Below, in pieces: positions 51,492-61,435 of a DNA stretch of 64,000 nucleotides. Within the stretch, counting starts at the first letter, position 1, and each line of letters starts with the position of its first letter. The position numbers and the translations under genes are program-made. Location of the stretch: positions 2,232,001-2,296,000 of the forward strand of contig OZ244803.1 of assembly GCA_965220045.1 (NCBI GenBank). The letters run 5' to 3'. This stretch comes from VXOZ01 sp965220045 (GTDB lineage Bacteria > Chloroflexota > UBA11872 > VXOZ01). Below the pieces are notes generated by a model. It was not told where the DNA came from. It saw nothing but the letters and a program-made list of their open reading frames with translations, and searched no databases.

Positions 51492-51921
51492 TGTAGTTGC
51501 CGAAGGTGAGTCCACCCTAGCGTTATTTGTATGCAGATAGGAAGTAGGCAAGGGCGCACATGTAAAAAGGTAACGCGAGGGGCGCGTCTTCCGTCATTAC
51601 CATCAAAATAGACTTTCAAACCGCTCGCCCCCGTATCGAGTTCGGGGCAGGCTTTGCTCAGGCCACACACGGGAATGAAAGCCTGCCCCCGACCTGATCG
51701 GGGGTGACGGCTGGCTTCCTGACTGTCATTCCGGCGAAAGCCGGAATCTAGAGTGTGCGCGGAGAAGATGGATTCCGCGCCCCCGTGCGGGGGCGAGCTT
51801 TCGCGGGAATGACGGATAGGCGCGGGAATGATGGAGTCCGTCGTGCTACTTTCATAGGAATGACACAAAGTGTCAACGCTGCCTCGCGAACAAGTGATTC
51901 CGTCAACGAATCACTCAACAC
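51492..51921. other. Repeat cluster between hsp20 and recN
   Basis: REP-like words fill this space: 'CATTCCGGCGAAAGCCGGAA' at about 51727, half-copies 'CTTTCGCGGGAATGACGGAT', and a longer inverted pair 'GGGGCAGGCTTTGCTCAGGC' with AAAGCCTGCCCCCGACC at about 51649-51702. A frame on the minus strand is made of repeat sequence ('HSRES', 'LDSGFRRND') and is not a gene. Confidence 0.6.
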
Positions 51922-53688
51922 TTACACCTCAGCGTTGAATAGGACACCCGCCTGTTGGGCTTTCCACCGCTGCGCCCGGTCCAGCAATTCCCGCATGCTG
52001 CGCACGGCCGTGGCGCCTTCCGCGCCGCTCATGGCCACCAATTCATCCACCTGCGCCTCCGCCGACAGTGGCTCCACGTGCGTGATCGTGCGGTCGCCGT
52101 CGGTTGCCTTATGCACAAAGTGATGGTGGTCCGCATACGCGGCCACTTGCGGTAAGTGAGTCACACAGATCACCTGGTGGTTCTGCACGAGACTCCACAT
52201 CTTCTCGCCCAGCACGGCGCCGCTGCGGCCGCCGACGCCGATTTCGATCTCATCGAAAACGAGCACCGGTGTTTCGTCAGCGTGGGCGAGCGCGGACTTC
52301 AGCGCAAGCAAGAGACGGGAAGCCTCACCGCCGGATGCAATACTTGCCAGCGGTTTCAGCGGCTCACCGCGATTTGGGCTGATGAGGAAGGCGACCGCAT
52401 CGATGCCGGTTGGGCCGAACTGCAGTGCCCGTGGGCCTTCATCGGTCTGAACAGGAAGCCCCTGCGGCACCTCTTCCTGGGTCACGGAGGCGTCGAATGC
52501 CATGTGCGGCATTTCCAATAGAGCCAGTTCCGCGTGCACGGCGGCCGCCAATTCTTCCACGGCAGCCTTCCGTTGCTGGGAAAGTTCGGCGGCAAGACCG
52601 GCGAGATCGGCGCTTAACCGCTGCTCTTGATTAGCGAGTTCATCCGCTCGGTCTTCACTTGATTGCATGCGGGAGAGCTCAACAGCCGCTTCATCGGCAA
52701 ACGTCAGAATCTCTTCCACGGTATCGCCATACTTGCGTTTGAGACTATCAATTATGTCGAGTCTAGCCTCCACTTCCAGCATGCGGCCCGGCTCTTGCTC
52801 CAAGCTGTCGGCATAGCGCCGGACGTCTCCGACTAACTCCTCCAGTTGGGCCGCGATCTCCTGCCCAACCTGGAGGTGGCGGGCTACCGCGGGATCGAGT
52901 TCGGTCAGGTGTTCCAGGTCTCTCACGGCCTCGCCCAGCCACGCGCCGGCGGGCCGGGCGGGTTCGGCGGCGTCGCTGAGGGCATCGAGGATTCTGCCCG
53001 TGATCTCCACGATCTCTCCGGCATGACGCAACCGCCGGAACTCGGCGCGCAATCCTTCCTCTTCGCCGGCAACGAGACCGGCCTCCGCAATCTCCTGGAT
53101 TTGAAAGGCGAGCAAGTCGGCGCGTTGCGCGATTTCCCGTTTGTCTCCCCGCAGGCGCTGCAACTCAGACTGCACCGCATGCAACGTGCGGTAACACTGT
53201 GTCACCCGCTGCCGCAATTCGTTGAGACCGGCGAAGCGGTCCAGGAAGTCCAGTTGCACCTGGGACCGCAGCAGCGAGAGATTCTCTCCCTGGCCGTGGA
53301 TGTCGACAAGCAACCCCGCCACTTGCTGCAAGACGCCGACGGGCACCGCGCGGCCTTGAATGCGTGCCGTTGTGCGGCCGGAGGCCGCGATCTCCCGCGC
53401 GAGCGTCAGGCGGTGCTCGTTCTCCAAGGAAATGCCCCGCTCCTGCATGGCCTCCTCAAGATCGGAGAGGACGGCGGGCAGAGTGAAGGTACCCTCGACG
53501 CGGGCAGTCTTGGCGCCGCTGCGCACTTCGGCGGCGCCCACGCGGTTGCCGAGCAGCGCGCCGATAGCGTCGATGATGATTGACTTACCAGCGCCGGTTT
53601 CGCCGGTGAGGACGTTGAATCCGGCGCCAAAGTCGACTGCGACTTCGTCGATCAGGGCGAAGTCTCGGATTTCCAAGCGCTCCAACAT
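51922..53688 (-). CDS. recN: DNA repair protein RecN
   Basis: 588 residues, SMC-like. N-terminal 'LERLEIRDFALIDEVAVDF' with Walker A 'LTGETGAGKSI', a central coiled-coil part of two helices, and C-terminal 'LASIASGGEASRLLLALKS' (signature) plus Walker B 'PVLVFDEIEIGVGGRSG'. It helps process double-strand breaks in recombination. nadK lies 9 bases upstream on the same strand, an arrangement common in bacteria, so the pair is probably co-transcribed from a promoter before nadK. Length is slightly above the usual 550 residues. Confidence 0.95.
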   Translation of the reverse strand: MLERLEIRDFALIDEVAVDFGAGFNVLTGETGAGKSIIIDAIGALLGNRVGAAEVRSGAKTARVEGTFTLPAVLSDLEEAMQERGISLENEHRLTLAREIAASGRTTARIQGRAVPVGVLQQVAGLLVDIHGQGENLSLLRSQVQLDFLDRFAGLNELRQRVTQCYRTLHAVQSELQRLRGDKREIAQRADLLAFQIQEIAEAGLVAGEEEGLRAEFRRLRHAGEIVEITGRILDALSDAAEPARPAGAWLGEAVRDLEHLTELDPAVARHLQVGQEIAAQLEELVGDVRRYADSLEQEPGRMLEVEARLDIIDSLKRKYGDTVEEILTFADEAAVELSRMQSSEDRADELANQEQRLSADLAGLAAELSQQRKAAVEELAAAVHAELALLEMPHMAFDASVTQEEVPQGLPVQTDEGPRALQFGPTGIDAVAFLISPNRGEPLKPLASIASGGEASRLLLALKSALAHADETPVLVFDEIEIGVGGRSGAVLGEKMWSLVQNHQVICVTHLPQVAAYADHHHFVHKATDGDRTITHVEPLSAEAQVDELVAMSGAEGATAVRSMRELLDRAQRWKAQQAGVLFNAEV

Positions 53689-53696
53689 GGCGCAGC

Positions 53697-54524
53697 CTAG
53701 GAGTTTTCGAGGGGGATCCGTAGTTTGTGTACCAGCGTCTCGTAGAAGTACGTGCGCTCCTGCACGCGGGCAAACTTGCAGGTTTGCTCCGCGGTTGTAA
53801 GGTGCATCATCCCCTCATTTGCCAGGTCGCCGACCGGCAAGCCATCGATGGTAACCACGGCTTCATGTTGGTGGAACACCTGCAAGCGCAGGCGCGCGGA
53901 CTGGCGCAGCACAAACGGCGTCGTGGGGCCCCGCAGGACGCACATCGGCGTGATGAGCATATTGCGCACTTCAGGGTGCAGGATCGGCCCTCCCGCCACC
54001 ATCGAATAGGCGGTGGAACCCGTGGCGGTCGAAATCATGAGACCGTCCGCCACGTAATCGGCGAGAAAGGCATCGTCTATCCAAACCTTTATGTCAAGGA
54101 CGCGGCGTACATGCCCCTGCGTAATCACCGCTTCGTTGAGCGCGATAGTGTTCTGGGTCTCGCCTTCGATCTGGCAGTCAAGCATCGAGCGCTCTTCAAT
54201 CCAGTATTCATTGTTCAGAAAACGCGGCAACGTCTGAATCGCCTCTTTCGGGAGCAGCTCCGAAAGAAAACCGAGCCTGCCGAATTTCACACCGACGATG
54301 GGCACGTCATTCCGGGCACAGAGCGGCGCTGCCCGCAGAATGCTGCCGTCGCCGCCGAGCGTAAAGAGCAGGTCGGTTGTGGGGATGCGCTCGTGCCACT
54401 CCGACTCGGCTTCCACGGGAACGTGCCATGCCTCGTGGCCCTCCTTTTGAATCACGGAGTGCAGCACCGAAGCGAGCGCTTGCGCTTGCTCGCGACCGGG
54501 ATGATAGAGCAGTCCAACCTGCAT
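53697..54524 (-). CDS. nadK: NAD kinase
   Basis: 275 residues. The 'LLFTLGGDGSILRAA' block carries the conserved GGDG of NAD kinases, followed by 'GVKFGRLGFLSEL', 'NEAVITQG', and 'VADGLMISTATGSTAYSMVAGG' in which the catalytic-region Asp and Tyr lie. It phosphorylates NAD to NADP. The C-terminus has one more domain with beta-strands ('ARLRLQVFHQHEAVVTID'). It heads the nadK-recN pair. Confidence 0.94.
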   Translation of the reverse strand: MQVGLLYHPGREQAQALASVLHSVIQKEGHEAWHVPVEAESEWHERIPTTDLLFTLGGDGSILRAAPLCARNDVPIVGVKFGRLGFLSELLPKEAIQTLPRFLNNEYWIEERSMLDCQIEGETQNTIALNEAVITQGHVRRVLDIKVWIDDAFLADYVADGLMISTATGSTAYSMVAGGPILHPEVRNMLITPMCVLRGPTTPFVLRQSARLRLQVFHQHEAVVTIDGLPVGDLANEGMMHLTTAEQTCKFARVQERTYFYETLVHKLRIPLENS

Positions 54525-54817
54525 AGCTACTTGCCTAATCCGAGTTTCTTAGCCAATCGCTGGGTTACCGTGAGAGATCTCTCAAAGGATCAATCGAAGC
54601 CCTCAGCAATTCAAGCGACGCAATGCCGGCAGCACCGGCCGCCACAACGTGACGCTCCTGATCACTGAAGGATTGCTTTGCGGTTCGATTATACCTTAGC
54701 AGGCGCCTCGGAGAGCGCGTATTGTCTATCTGCCGGCGGCCACGGCTCGACCATCACTATCTGCCAATTAGATGGCGGCATGCCGCCGCCCTTGCCCAGG
54801 AAACTGGAGGACGTGGG
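54525..54817. other. Spacer upstream of nadK
   Basis: About 290 bases without a convincing gene or repeat family. It contains the likely promoter of nadK-recN, which is on the minus strand. Confidence 0.35.
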
Positions 54818-55975
54818 CTAGAGTTGAGTGGATTCACGCTGCGCCGTATACAACAAGCCATGGGTCAACTGGCGGTACATGCGAACCGTCTTCGCCGCAA
54901 TCTGCTCCTGCGTGAATTCGCGGAGGACCCGCGCACGGCCCTGTCTGCCGAAAGTGCGGCGCAGCGCGAGATCGCCATTGAGCTCCGTCAATATCCTGGC
55001 AAGCGCTGCAGCGTCGCCCTCGGGAAACGTCCTGCCACCGGGATCCGCATCGTCGCTCCCGACGATTTCCGGTATCTCGCCCGAGCGCGAGCCCACTACC
55101 GGCACGCCGCAGGCCATTGCCTCGATGAGCACGCGCCCGAACTGCTCTTTCCAATTCGGTGTTGTAAGCGAAGGCAAGACGCATACATCCATGTCACGAT
55201 AGCTGTCCGGCATCGAGCTACTGGGCACCGGGCCGGCAAACTCCACACTATCCTGAATTCCAAGGGATTCCGCGTGCGACAGTAGCATCGATTCCGCGGA
55301 GCCGGCGCCGATCAGTCGCAAGCGGAATGGGAATGCGAGTTGCGAGGCGGCCGCAAGCAGCACGTGAATGCCTTTCGCCTGCACAAGCCGGCCTACGTAG
55401 CCAATCCTCAGCACACCAGCGTGGTCTGCGGTCTCCGGGGCCGGTGAAAAGAGCTCCGCGTCCACGCCGAACTGGGGAAGCACTGCCGAGGGGTACGAAA
55501 AACGCTTGCGGCGCAAGACTTCCTGCGCCTGGCGGGTGCCGGCCTGCGCCGCATGCGACTTGAGCAAGGAATAAAGCTCAAAGAAGTAGAAGGGCGGCGG
55601 GTAGATGCGGTAGATGTTTTGCCAGGCAAAGAAGACGGTCTTTGCTCCTACTCGCCGCGCGTGCCAGATGGCGTGGGCGGTGGCCAAGTTATACGGTTCT
55701 TCATCCACGTGCACGACGTCGGGTTGCCACTCGAGAAGCTGCCGGCGGAGTTTGGGATAGTAGTGCAAGTGATAATGGCCGTTGAAGCGCATCTCCTCGG
55801 TTACCAGTTCGTACCCACTGGTGTAGCGGCGTTCAAGTTCCTGCCGGTATGCGCCCTCCTGCCAATAGGGAGGCACGATGGCGCGCAACTCAACATCCGG
55901 AAACTTGGCGATTTCCTCCAGCTTGCGCTGATACGTGCCCACTACGAGGGCCTTTGAAATGTAGAGGACTCGCAT
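54818..55975 (-). CDS. GT4-family glycosyltransferase
   Basis: 385 residues. The GT-B fold is clear, with 'MRVLYISKALVVGTYQRKLE' at the start and the donor-site motifs 'IGYVGRLVQAKGIHVLLAA' and 'EQFGRVLIEAMACGVPVVGS'. The last contains the E-x7-E pattern of retaining GT4 enzymes. The preceding residues 'YPKLRRQLLEWQPDVVHVDE' are the usual N-domain. It would transfer a sugar from a nucleotide donor to a growing surface glycan. Its ATG overlaps the stop codon of the next GT4 gene as ATGA, so the two are coupled. Confidence 0.9.
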   Translation of the reverse strand: MRVLYISKALVVGTYQRKLEEIAKFPDVELRAIVPPYWQEGAYRQELERRYTSGYELVTEEMRFNGHYHLHYYPKLRRQLLEWQPDVVHVDEEPYNLATAHAIWHARRVGAKTVFFAWQNIYRIYPPPFYFFELYSLLKSHAAQAGTRQAQEVLRRKRFSYPSAVLPQFGVDAELFSPAPETADHAGVLRIGYVGRLVQAKGIHVLLAAASQLAFPFRLRLIGAGSAESMLLSHAESLGIQDSVEFAGPVPSSSMPDSYRDMDVCVLPSLTTPNWKEQFGRVLIEAMACGVPVVGSRSGEIPEIVGSDDADPGGRTFPEGDAAALARILTELNGDLALRRTFGRQGRARVLREFTQEQIAAKTVRMYRQLTHGLLYTAQRESTQL

Positions 55976-57102
55976 CAGCTCACCTGCTCATAGACCGCGA
56001 CGGTCTGGGCGGCGGTCTGCTCCCAGGAGAACAACCGCGCCTGCGCCAACGCCCGCTCACCGTAGTGACTCCGCTCCCGCTCAGAATCCCAAAGTCGTCC
56101 GATTGCGGCTGCCCACGCGTCGGCATCATCGGGGTCGACCAGCATGCCGCCCTCCCCCACCACCTCAGGCAGAGAGGTCGCGTTGCTGCACACGACCGGC
56201 GTGCCGCAGGCCATGGCTTCCAACGGGTCAAGGCCGAAGCCTTCATAGCGCGAAGGAAAGACAAACGCGGTCGCGGCGCGATAGAGGAGCGGCTTGTCCG
56301 CTTCGGGGACACCACCCAGGAAGCGCACCCGATGCCCAATGTCCGTCGCGGTTGCCTGGCCGACCCAATCGGGAAAGAGCGCTGCCTTGCCGTGGCGGGT
56401 GCGGCCGGCAATCACGAGCGAGACGTCTTCAGGCAGCTTGCCCAGCGCGGTGAAGAGTATCCCCAGGTTTTTGCGCACGTCCAGGCCACCGAGGAAGAAG
56501 AGAAACCGCTCCGGCAAGTCGTAACGGCGCCGCACCGCCTGCACGTCTTCCGGAGGAATGTCTGGCGAAAACCGCGTGTCGGCGGCCAAGTGGACGACGT
56601 GCACGAATTCCTCGTCCAACTTGAGATGTGCGACAACATCGCGCTTGGCGGCTTCGGAATCCGTGATGATGGCGTCCGCCTTGTGGGCGGCCGCCATCAC
56701 GAGACTTGTGTACAACCGCACGAGCAGGTTGCCGCGATACTCGGGCACGACGACCGGAATGAGGTCGTGGATGGTGGCGACCAAAGGGAAGTTGTGGATG
56801 TGCGGCGGGGCAAAATAAGGCACGTGGCCGACCGCGCCCGCGCCGAGTTTAGCGGCCTGGCGCGGCCACGTGAATTGTTCCCACCAGAGCTTGGCCCAGT
56901 TCCCGCGGCCGAGCATTCCCGCCATCGGCGCGTGTGCCCGGATGTCTCCCACCGGACGCATCGCATTGCGCGAGAAATAAGGAACGTGCACATCTAGCCG
57001 TACGTCGCCACGCTGCTGCAACGCCCGTAGCAAGTGATAGGCATACTGCCCACTACCGGAGTGGTGCACATTGAGGAAATACCCATTAACGGCGACATCC
57101 AT
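55975..57102 (-). CDS. GT4-family glycosyltransferase
   Basis: 375 residues of GT-B fold. The N-terminal 'YFLNVHHSGSGQYAYHLLRA' resembles acceptor-side domains of mannosyl/rhamnosyltransferases. 'FLFFLGGLDVRKNLGILFTA' is the donor-binding start and 'PSRYEGFGLDPLEAMACGTPVV' the E-x7-E motif. It is more similar to the GT4 protein at 59131-60261 than to its overlapping partner. The glycosidase gene ends 12 bases upstream, so glycosidase, this gene and the next GT4 probably form one operon. Confidence 0.9.
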   Translation of the reverse strand: MDVAVNGYFLNVHHSGSGQYAYHLLRALQQRGDVRLDVHVPYFSRNAMRPVGDIRAHAPMAGMLGRGNWAKLWWEQFTWPRQAAKLGAGAVGHVPYFAPPHIHNFPLVATIHDLIPVVVPEYRGNLLVRLYTSLVMAAAHKADAIITDSEAAKRDVVAHLKLDEEFVHVVHLAADTRFSPDIPPEDVQAVRRRYDLPERFLFFLGGLDVRKNLGILFTALGKLPEDVSLVIAGRTRHGKAALFPDWVGQATATDIGHRVRFLGGVPEADKPLLYRAATAFVFPSRYEGFGLDPLEAMACGTPVVCSNATSLPEVVGEGGMLVDPDDADAWAAAIGRLWDSERERSHYGERALAQARLFSWEQTAAQTVAVYEQVS

Positions 57103-57113
57103 AGGAGCCCAGG

Positions 57114-58844
57114 CTATTTCTCTAGCGCTCGCAGCGCCCAGTAGGCCGGGCGTGGCTGCAGGTCCTTGTCCAGAATGGAAAAGGAATACGCGCTGTCCTC
57201 CGGCACGACGTGATTGGCAAAGTTCAGGTTAAACACGACTAGTCCACTAACGTACCCATACCGTTCCTCAATCAGTTGATAGGCCTCGACAAGGAACCGC
57301 GCTTGATCTTCTTCAGAGACATCGGCCCCAAATGCGAATTCCGGATGCAGATTGTGGGTCGTCCATCCCATCTCGGTCAACCAAATCCTCTTCCCGGTAT
57401 CGCCGTGCCTTTGCAAGACATCCCAATGTTGCTCAAAGCGGCGAAAGAAGAACGACCAGTGGTCCTTATACGTGGTGCTCGTGGTGGTGTAATTGTCCGG
57501 TGTGTCGTTTGGCGCGTTGTTGTATCCATAGGAATGCACGCCAAGTATGTCGAAGTAGTGGCGAATCTTGCCGTTACTATATTGATACACGGCCTCAAGG
57601 AAGCGCACGTCATCCATAGCCACCCCCTCTATATTCACACCTGTAGGCCCCATACCGCCAGCGATGACGATAGCATTGGGATTCCCACGCTTTACGCCGC
57701 GGTAGCCCTCAGCAACCAACTCGACGAATTCTCCAGGAGACACCCTCCCATCCCAATTGCTTGCGAGGTTCGGTTCATTCCACAACTCATAGGCGTGCAC
57801 TCTGTCGCCGTAGCGCGCCGCCATTAACTCCATGAAGTCACCAAAATCGCTGAACTCTGCCGGCGGGCCGTTATGGAAGCCTCTGAACTGCTCCCACCAC
57901 TGCTGATAGGATCCCGTGTAGGCAAACTCCGGGGCGTCGATTCTTTCGCCGGCAGGCTGGACCCGGCGCAGCCACACCGGCGCCGCGTACACGCTCAGCA
58001 AGACGTCCAATCCATGCCGATTGGCCGCCTCCACGATGCGGTCCACCTGCTGCCACGTATACTCACCGGGGGCTATTTCCACCGCTTTCCACGGTACCTG
58101 CTGCTTTATGCCGGTAAACCCGGCTGACTTGGCTAAGGAGAGAACGTGGTCAATCCTGGAATCATAGAACAGCGCGACCTGGGTCAGGAGCTTTAGTTCC
58201 GTCGAACGTTGTACGTGATCGGGCTGAGCCTCGCTCTGTTGGGAACCTTCGCGCAAGACGAGAAACGCGCGTCCAAGGGGAGCAAGCTGCACCTCACCGG
58301 CAGTGCCGGCCTTGGTCGGATCATAGCGAAAGACCGCCCGCTCAAAATACTGCACGGCATGGCGCCAATCGTCGTCGGCAGGGAGTCTACCGGAGATTGG
58401 CAAGCCGAACGTCTTGACACCACCGTGCTTCAAAAAGAATTCAAGGAATGCAAAGCGGACCGCGTGCCCGGTTTCAGGAAAGTACTGCTGTGCCGACGTA
58501 GCCTCCACCGCTTCTTCGCCGGCATAGAAGCGCCAGTGCGGGTAGAGCAAGCGGCCCAGCGGACTGAGACGTACTTCATTGCGTTGCGGCCACCACTCCA
58601 ACCGCGCGTTTTCAAAGTACTGGACGACGAGGCCGTCTTCCTTAAGTTCACCAGTTAGCGGAGCGCCGAGCACGGCCTCCCCTCCCATTTGCTCGAAGTA
58701 GCGAAGTATGGCGCCAGCGACGACGGGGTTGGCAGGGACGGTACTGTTTGCGGTGCTGGCAAGGAGCGGTGACGGCAAGAGGGTGAGACACCAGACGGCT
58801 ACGAGCACCATGACATGCCAACGCCTGAGGCCAAGGTTGCCCAC
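57114..58844 (-). CDS. Secreted GH-A glycosidase-like protein with duplicated surface modules
   Basis: 576 residues from a GTG at 58844 (AGGAG close upstream); the frame is open 32 codons further. A signal peptide 'LRRWHVMVLVAVWCLTLL' leads to two copies of a 55-60 residue module with GG-x-FG-x-P-x-SG-like cores ('GGEAVLGAPLTGEL', 'GGVKTFGLPISGRL') and 'VQYFE' and 'LAPLGR' ends, as in many Chloroflexota exported proteins. The catalytic TIM barrel carries Glu357 in 'YELWNEPNL' and Glu491 in 'IWLTEMGWTT'. It is a paralogue of the lipoprotein at 121-1251. A role in trimming or building surface glycan fits the GT4 neighbours but is inferred. Confidence 0.82.
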   Translation of the reverse strand: MGNLGLRRWHVMVLVAVWCLTLLPSPLLASTANSTVPANPVVAGAILRYFEQMGGEAVLGAPLTGELKEDGLVVQYFENARLEWWPQRNEVRLSPLGRLLYPHWRFYAGEEAVEATSAQQYFPETGHAVRFAFLEFFLKHGGVKTFGLPISGRLPADDDWRHAVQYFERAVFRYDPTKAGTAGEVQLAPLGRAFLVLREGSQQSEAQPDHVQRSTELKLLTQVALFYDSRIDHVLSLAKSAGFTGIKQQVPWKAVEIAPGEYTWQQVDRIVEAANRHGLDVLLSVYAAPVWLRRVQPAGERIDAPEFAYTGSYQQWWEQFRGFHNGPPAEFSDFGDFMELMAARYGDRVHAYELWNEPNLASNWDGRVSPGEFVELVAEGYRGVKRGNPNAIVIAGGMGPTGVNIEGVAMDDVRFLEAVYQYSNGKIRHYFDILGVHSYGYNNAPNDTPDNYTTTSTTYKDHWSFFFRRFEQHWDVLQRHGDTGKRIWLTEMGWTTHNLHPEFAFGADVSEEDQARFLVEAYQLIEERYGYVSGLVVFNLNFANHVVPEDSAYSFSILDKDLQPRPAYWALRALEK

Positions 58845-59130
58845 GATGCTCCTACTACCTCCTCTGGACTGCCACGCGTCGAATCGTGACGAGCAAGCAC
58901 CGCCTTGCAGGTGGATTGGACTCAAACAACACTTGCTCACGGGAAAGCAACAAGCAGAATTGCGCCAAAGACGATGCGCATGGAGCGGGGAAAAGACGAC
59001 TTCTATCCGGTCACATTATAGCAGATGGGCAAATCGCGACCTGAGACCGGATGCTAATTCCTGCACGACATTTTCCCTCTGATCACCGCCTCGCGGCAAC
59101 ACGACGGGTGCCATTCTTACCGGCTCTCAA

Positions 59131-60261
59131 CTAACCGTGCGCAACGCTTGCCAAGTGCGCCCGCAATTCTGTCGCGGCACGTTCCCACGTGAACATCGCG
59201 GCGCGCTCCCTACCCGCGGCGCTGAGCGTAGCGCGCATGCCCTCATCCGTGGCGAGCTTCGCGAGCGCATCGCCAATAGCGTCAACCTCGGTTGGCTCAA
59301 CGAGGATTGCCGCCTGCCCCGCAACCTCCGGCAGTGACGAGACGTTTGCCGTAATTACCGGTGTGCCGCACGCCATGGCCTCGAGCACCGGTATACCGAA
59401 GCCCTCGTAGATACTTGGAAACACGCATGCCGTTGCCCCACTATAGAGCGTCGCGAGGTCTTCGTCAGAGTCTACGTCAGTCAGAAAGTGCACCCGGTCG
59501 GAGACGCCGTGCTCTTGGGGCGCCTTGAAGATCGGTTCATGGAGCCAGCCCGGCCGTCCCACGTGCACCAGGTGGTGTGGCAGGCCCTCTTCCACGACGC
59601 CGCGCAAGGCCGCAATGATGCGGGCGATGTTCTTGCGCGGTTGGATTGTGCCCACCGACAGAAAATAGGGGGCTTGAATGCCGTAGCGGGCGCATACGTC
59701 CTTGCGCGCGGCTGCCTCATCCTGGGGTTGGAAAACCGCGTCGACGCCGCAGTAGAGCACTTGAACCTTGGCCGGATCTACGTCATACGCCGCGATCAGG
59801 TCACGCTGGGTTGCCTCCGAATCCGCCAAAACAAGCCGTGCCCGCGCCACGCTGCGCGGGACAACCGTCTCCAGGTACGACCGCAGGGAGTCCGGGTAGG
59901 AATCCGGAAAGAGGCGGTACGACAGGTCGTGTACCGTGATAATGCCGGGGGCCCGAAGCAGGGGAGGCAAAGCAAAGTCCGGGGCATAGAAGACGTCGGC
60001 CCCTCCCGCCAGCAGATCTGCATATACCGGCAGGCGCATGCGATGCCAGATGCGCGTCAGTGCGCGCTCGGAGAGCGGCAGATGCCGATACCGCGAGTTT
60101 AGCGTGTAAAAACGGCTCCGCCCGCCGGCGGGGTCTCGCGGCGTCAAGAGTGTGAACTCGTCGGCAGGACACTGCGCGATGAGCGCGGTGACCAGCGACC
60201 ACGTATATCTGCCGATACCGGCCGTCTGCGCCGCTGCTGTAAAGTCGACCGCTACTTTCAT
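59131..60261 (-). CDS. GT4-family glycosyltransferase
   Basis: 376 residues from ATG 60261; the frame is open 12 codons further. 'MKVAVDFTAAAQTAGIGRYT' is followed by 'IITVHDLSYRLFPDSY', the donor-site segment 'FLSVGTIQPRKNIARIIAAL' and 'FPSIYEGFGIPVLEAMACGTPV', the E-x7-E motif of GT4 mannosyltransferase-type enzymes. It has no membrane span. It is separated by 152 bases from the flippase-like gene upstream and 190 bases from the glycosidase gene downstream, so it may have a separate transcript within the same glycan locus. Confidence 0.9.
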   Translation of the reverse strand: MKVAVDFTAAAQTAGIGRYTWSLVTALIAQCPADEFTLLTPRDPAGGRSRFYTLNSRYRHLPLSERALTRIWHRMRLPVYADLLAGGADVFYAPDFALPPLLRAPGIITVHDLSYRLFPDSYPDSLRSYLETVVPRSVARARLVLADSEATQRDLIAAYDVDPAKVQVLYCGVDAVFQPQDEAAARKDVCARYGIQAPYFLSVGTIQPRKNIARIIAALRGVVEEGLPHHLVHVGRPGWLHEPIFKAPQEHGVSDRVHFLTDVDSDEDLATLYSGATACVFPSIYEGFGIPVLEAMACGTPVITANVSSLPEVAGQAAILVEPTEVDAIGDALAKLATDEGMRATLSAAGRERAAMFTWERAATELRAHLASVAHG

Positions 60262-60412
60262 GACGGCATTGAGGCTACGCCACCTGAAGCCTGACAACTA
60301 TTCGCCAAGGAACCAAATCTCGACTTTTAGTCATGAGCCCCGCTATGGCTCTGTGCTCACCCACGCCGGCTCCGCGGAGGCGGCGGTCCAAGGATGTTCT
60401 CGACTCCCAGTG

Positions 60413-61435
60413 TCATAGGCGAAGACGCGCATGCGTGAAATAGTAGCCCGCGCCGGGTATGAGCACCAGCCAGTAGCTGATCGATCGATCGAGAAAGGCC
60501 ACGGCGGCAGCCGTCTCCACCGGCACGTCGAAGAGGAGCATGACGCCCACCATGCCCCCTTCCACCGCGCCGAGGCCGCCCGGCGTGGGCGCCGCGAGCA
60601 AGAGGGCGCCGGCCGCAAACACAAAGAGCAACTGCGGCAGGGACAACGACACATCCAAGGCGTTCGCCACCAGCAAGAAGCGTCCGGCTTCGGCAGCCCA
60701 CACCAGCACCGTCAGCGGTACCATGAACCACAGTGGCTGGACTGAGGTGAAAATGCCGCGCTGCAAGCGCTCAAGACGCTCGCCGAGACTAAGCGGAAAG
60801 CGTGCCAGGATCGAACTGTCGAAACGCCACAGGACAAAGAGGCCGCCCACCATAATCACTACCAGGATGGTGGCGCCGAGCAACACCCCCTGCATCTCGG
60901 TGAGCAACTTCCCGCGTACGAAGAAGAGGGCTGTGATCGTAGCAACCGTAAAGAGCGCGAGAATGTCAATCGCTCGCTCGGCAAGCACGCTTCCGGTCGA
61001 TAGAGCAAAAGAGATATTCTCCCGCCGTCGCAGCACGAGACCGCGGTACAAGTCGCCCATTTTGGCCGGAATCAAGTGATTGATGAACCAGGAAAGGAAG
61101 ATGATCTCGCCAAGTAAGCGTAGCTTTACCCTGTGGCCCAAATTGCTCAACATGCGCCGCCAGCGCACGGCGCGGGGAATCAGCGTGGTGTAGTACACGA
61201 GCAGCGCAGCCAGGTAGAGCCGTGCATCAGCTTGCTGTATCTCGGCCCAGACGCCCCGCCAATCGAGCCCCACCATGCGCCAGAGCGCGACCAATAGCGC
61301 CGCCGCAATGAGAAACGAGAAAAGCGTGCGCGGACTGAGGAGCCGCCGCCAGAAAGAGGATGTCGGGCCTTCTGCGAGATCGTTGGGGTGATCCGGGAAG
61401 GATGATGCGGGATCGATGATGCAGTCTCTCAGCAC
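60413..61435 (-). CDS. UPF0104/LPG-synthase-TM-family membrane protein
   Basis: 340 residues with seven or eight membrane spans, GTG start. 'LIPRAVRWRRMLSNLGHRV', 'ISLSWFINHLIPAKMGDLYRG'-like 'FLSWFINHLIPAKMGDLYRG' and 'AAPTPGGLGAVEGGMVGVML' are the conserved blocks of this family, which includes the membrane part of lysylphosphatidylglycerol synthase and the archaeal glycosyltransferase-associated AglD. No lysyl-transferase domain is attached, so a lipid-flipping or glycan-lipid role is likely. It is the first gene of the minus-strand glycan locus. The N-terminal 25 residues are hydrophilic. Confidence 0.85.
   Translation of the reverse strand: MLRDCIIDPASSFPDHPNDLAEGPTSSFWRRLLSPRTLFSFLIAAALLVALWRMVGLDWRGVWAEIQQADARLYLAALLVYYTTLIPRAVRWRRMLSNLGHRVKLRLLGEIIFLSWFINHLIPAKMGDLYRGLVLRRRENISFALSTGSVLAERAIDILALFTVATITALFFVRGKLLTEMQGVLLGATILVVIMVGGLFVLWRFDSSILARFPLSLGERLERLQRGIFTSVQPLWFMVPLTVLVWAAEAGRFLLVANALDVSLSLPQLLFVFAAGALLLAAPTPGGLGAVEGGMVGVMLLFDVPVETAAAVAFLDRSISYWLVLIPGAGYYFTHARLRL

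Noticed and set aside
51416..51868. 150-residue minus-strand frame between hsp20 and recN
   Set aside because: It is composed of translated REP repeats (words such as HSRES and LDSGFRRND) and overlaps the hsp20 terminator.
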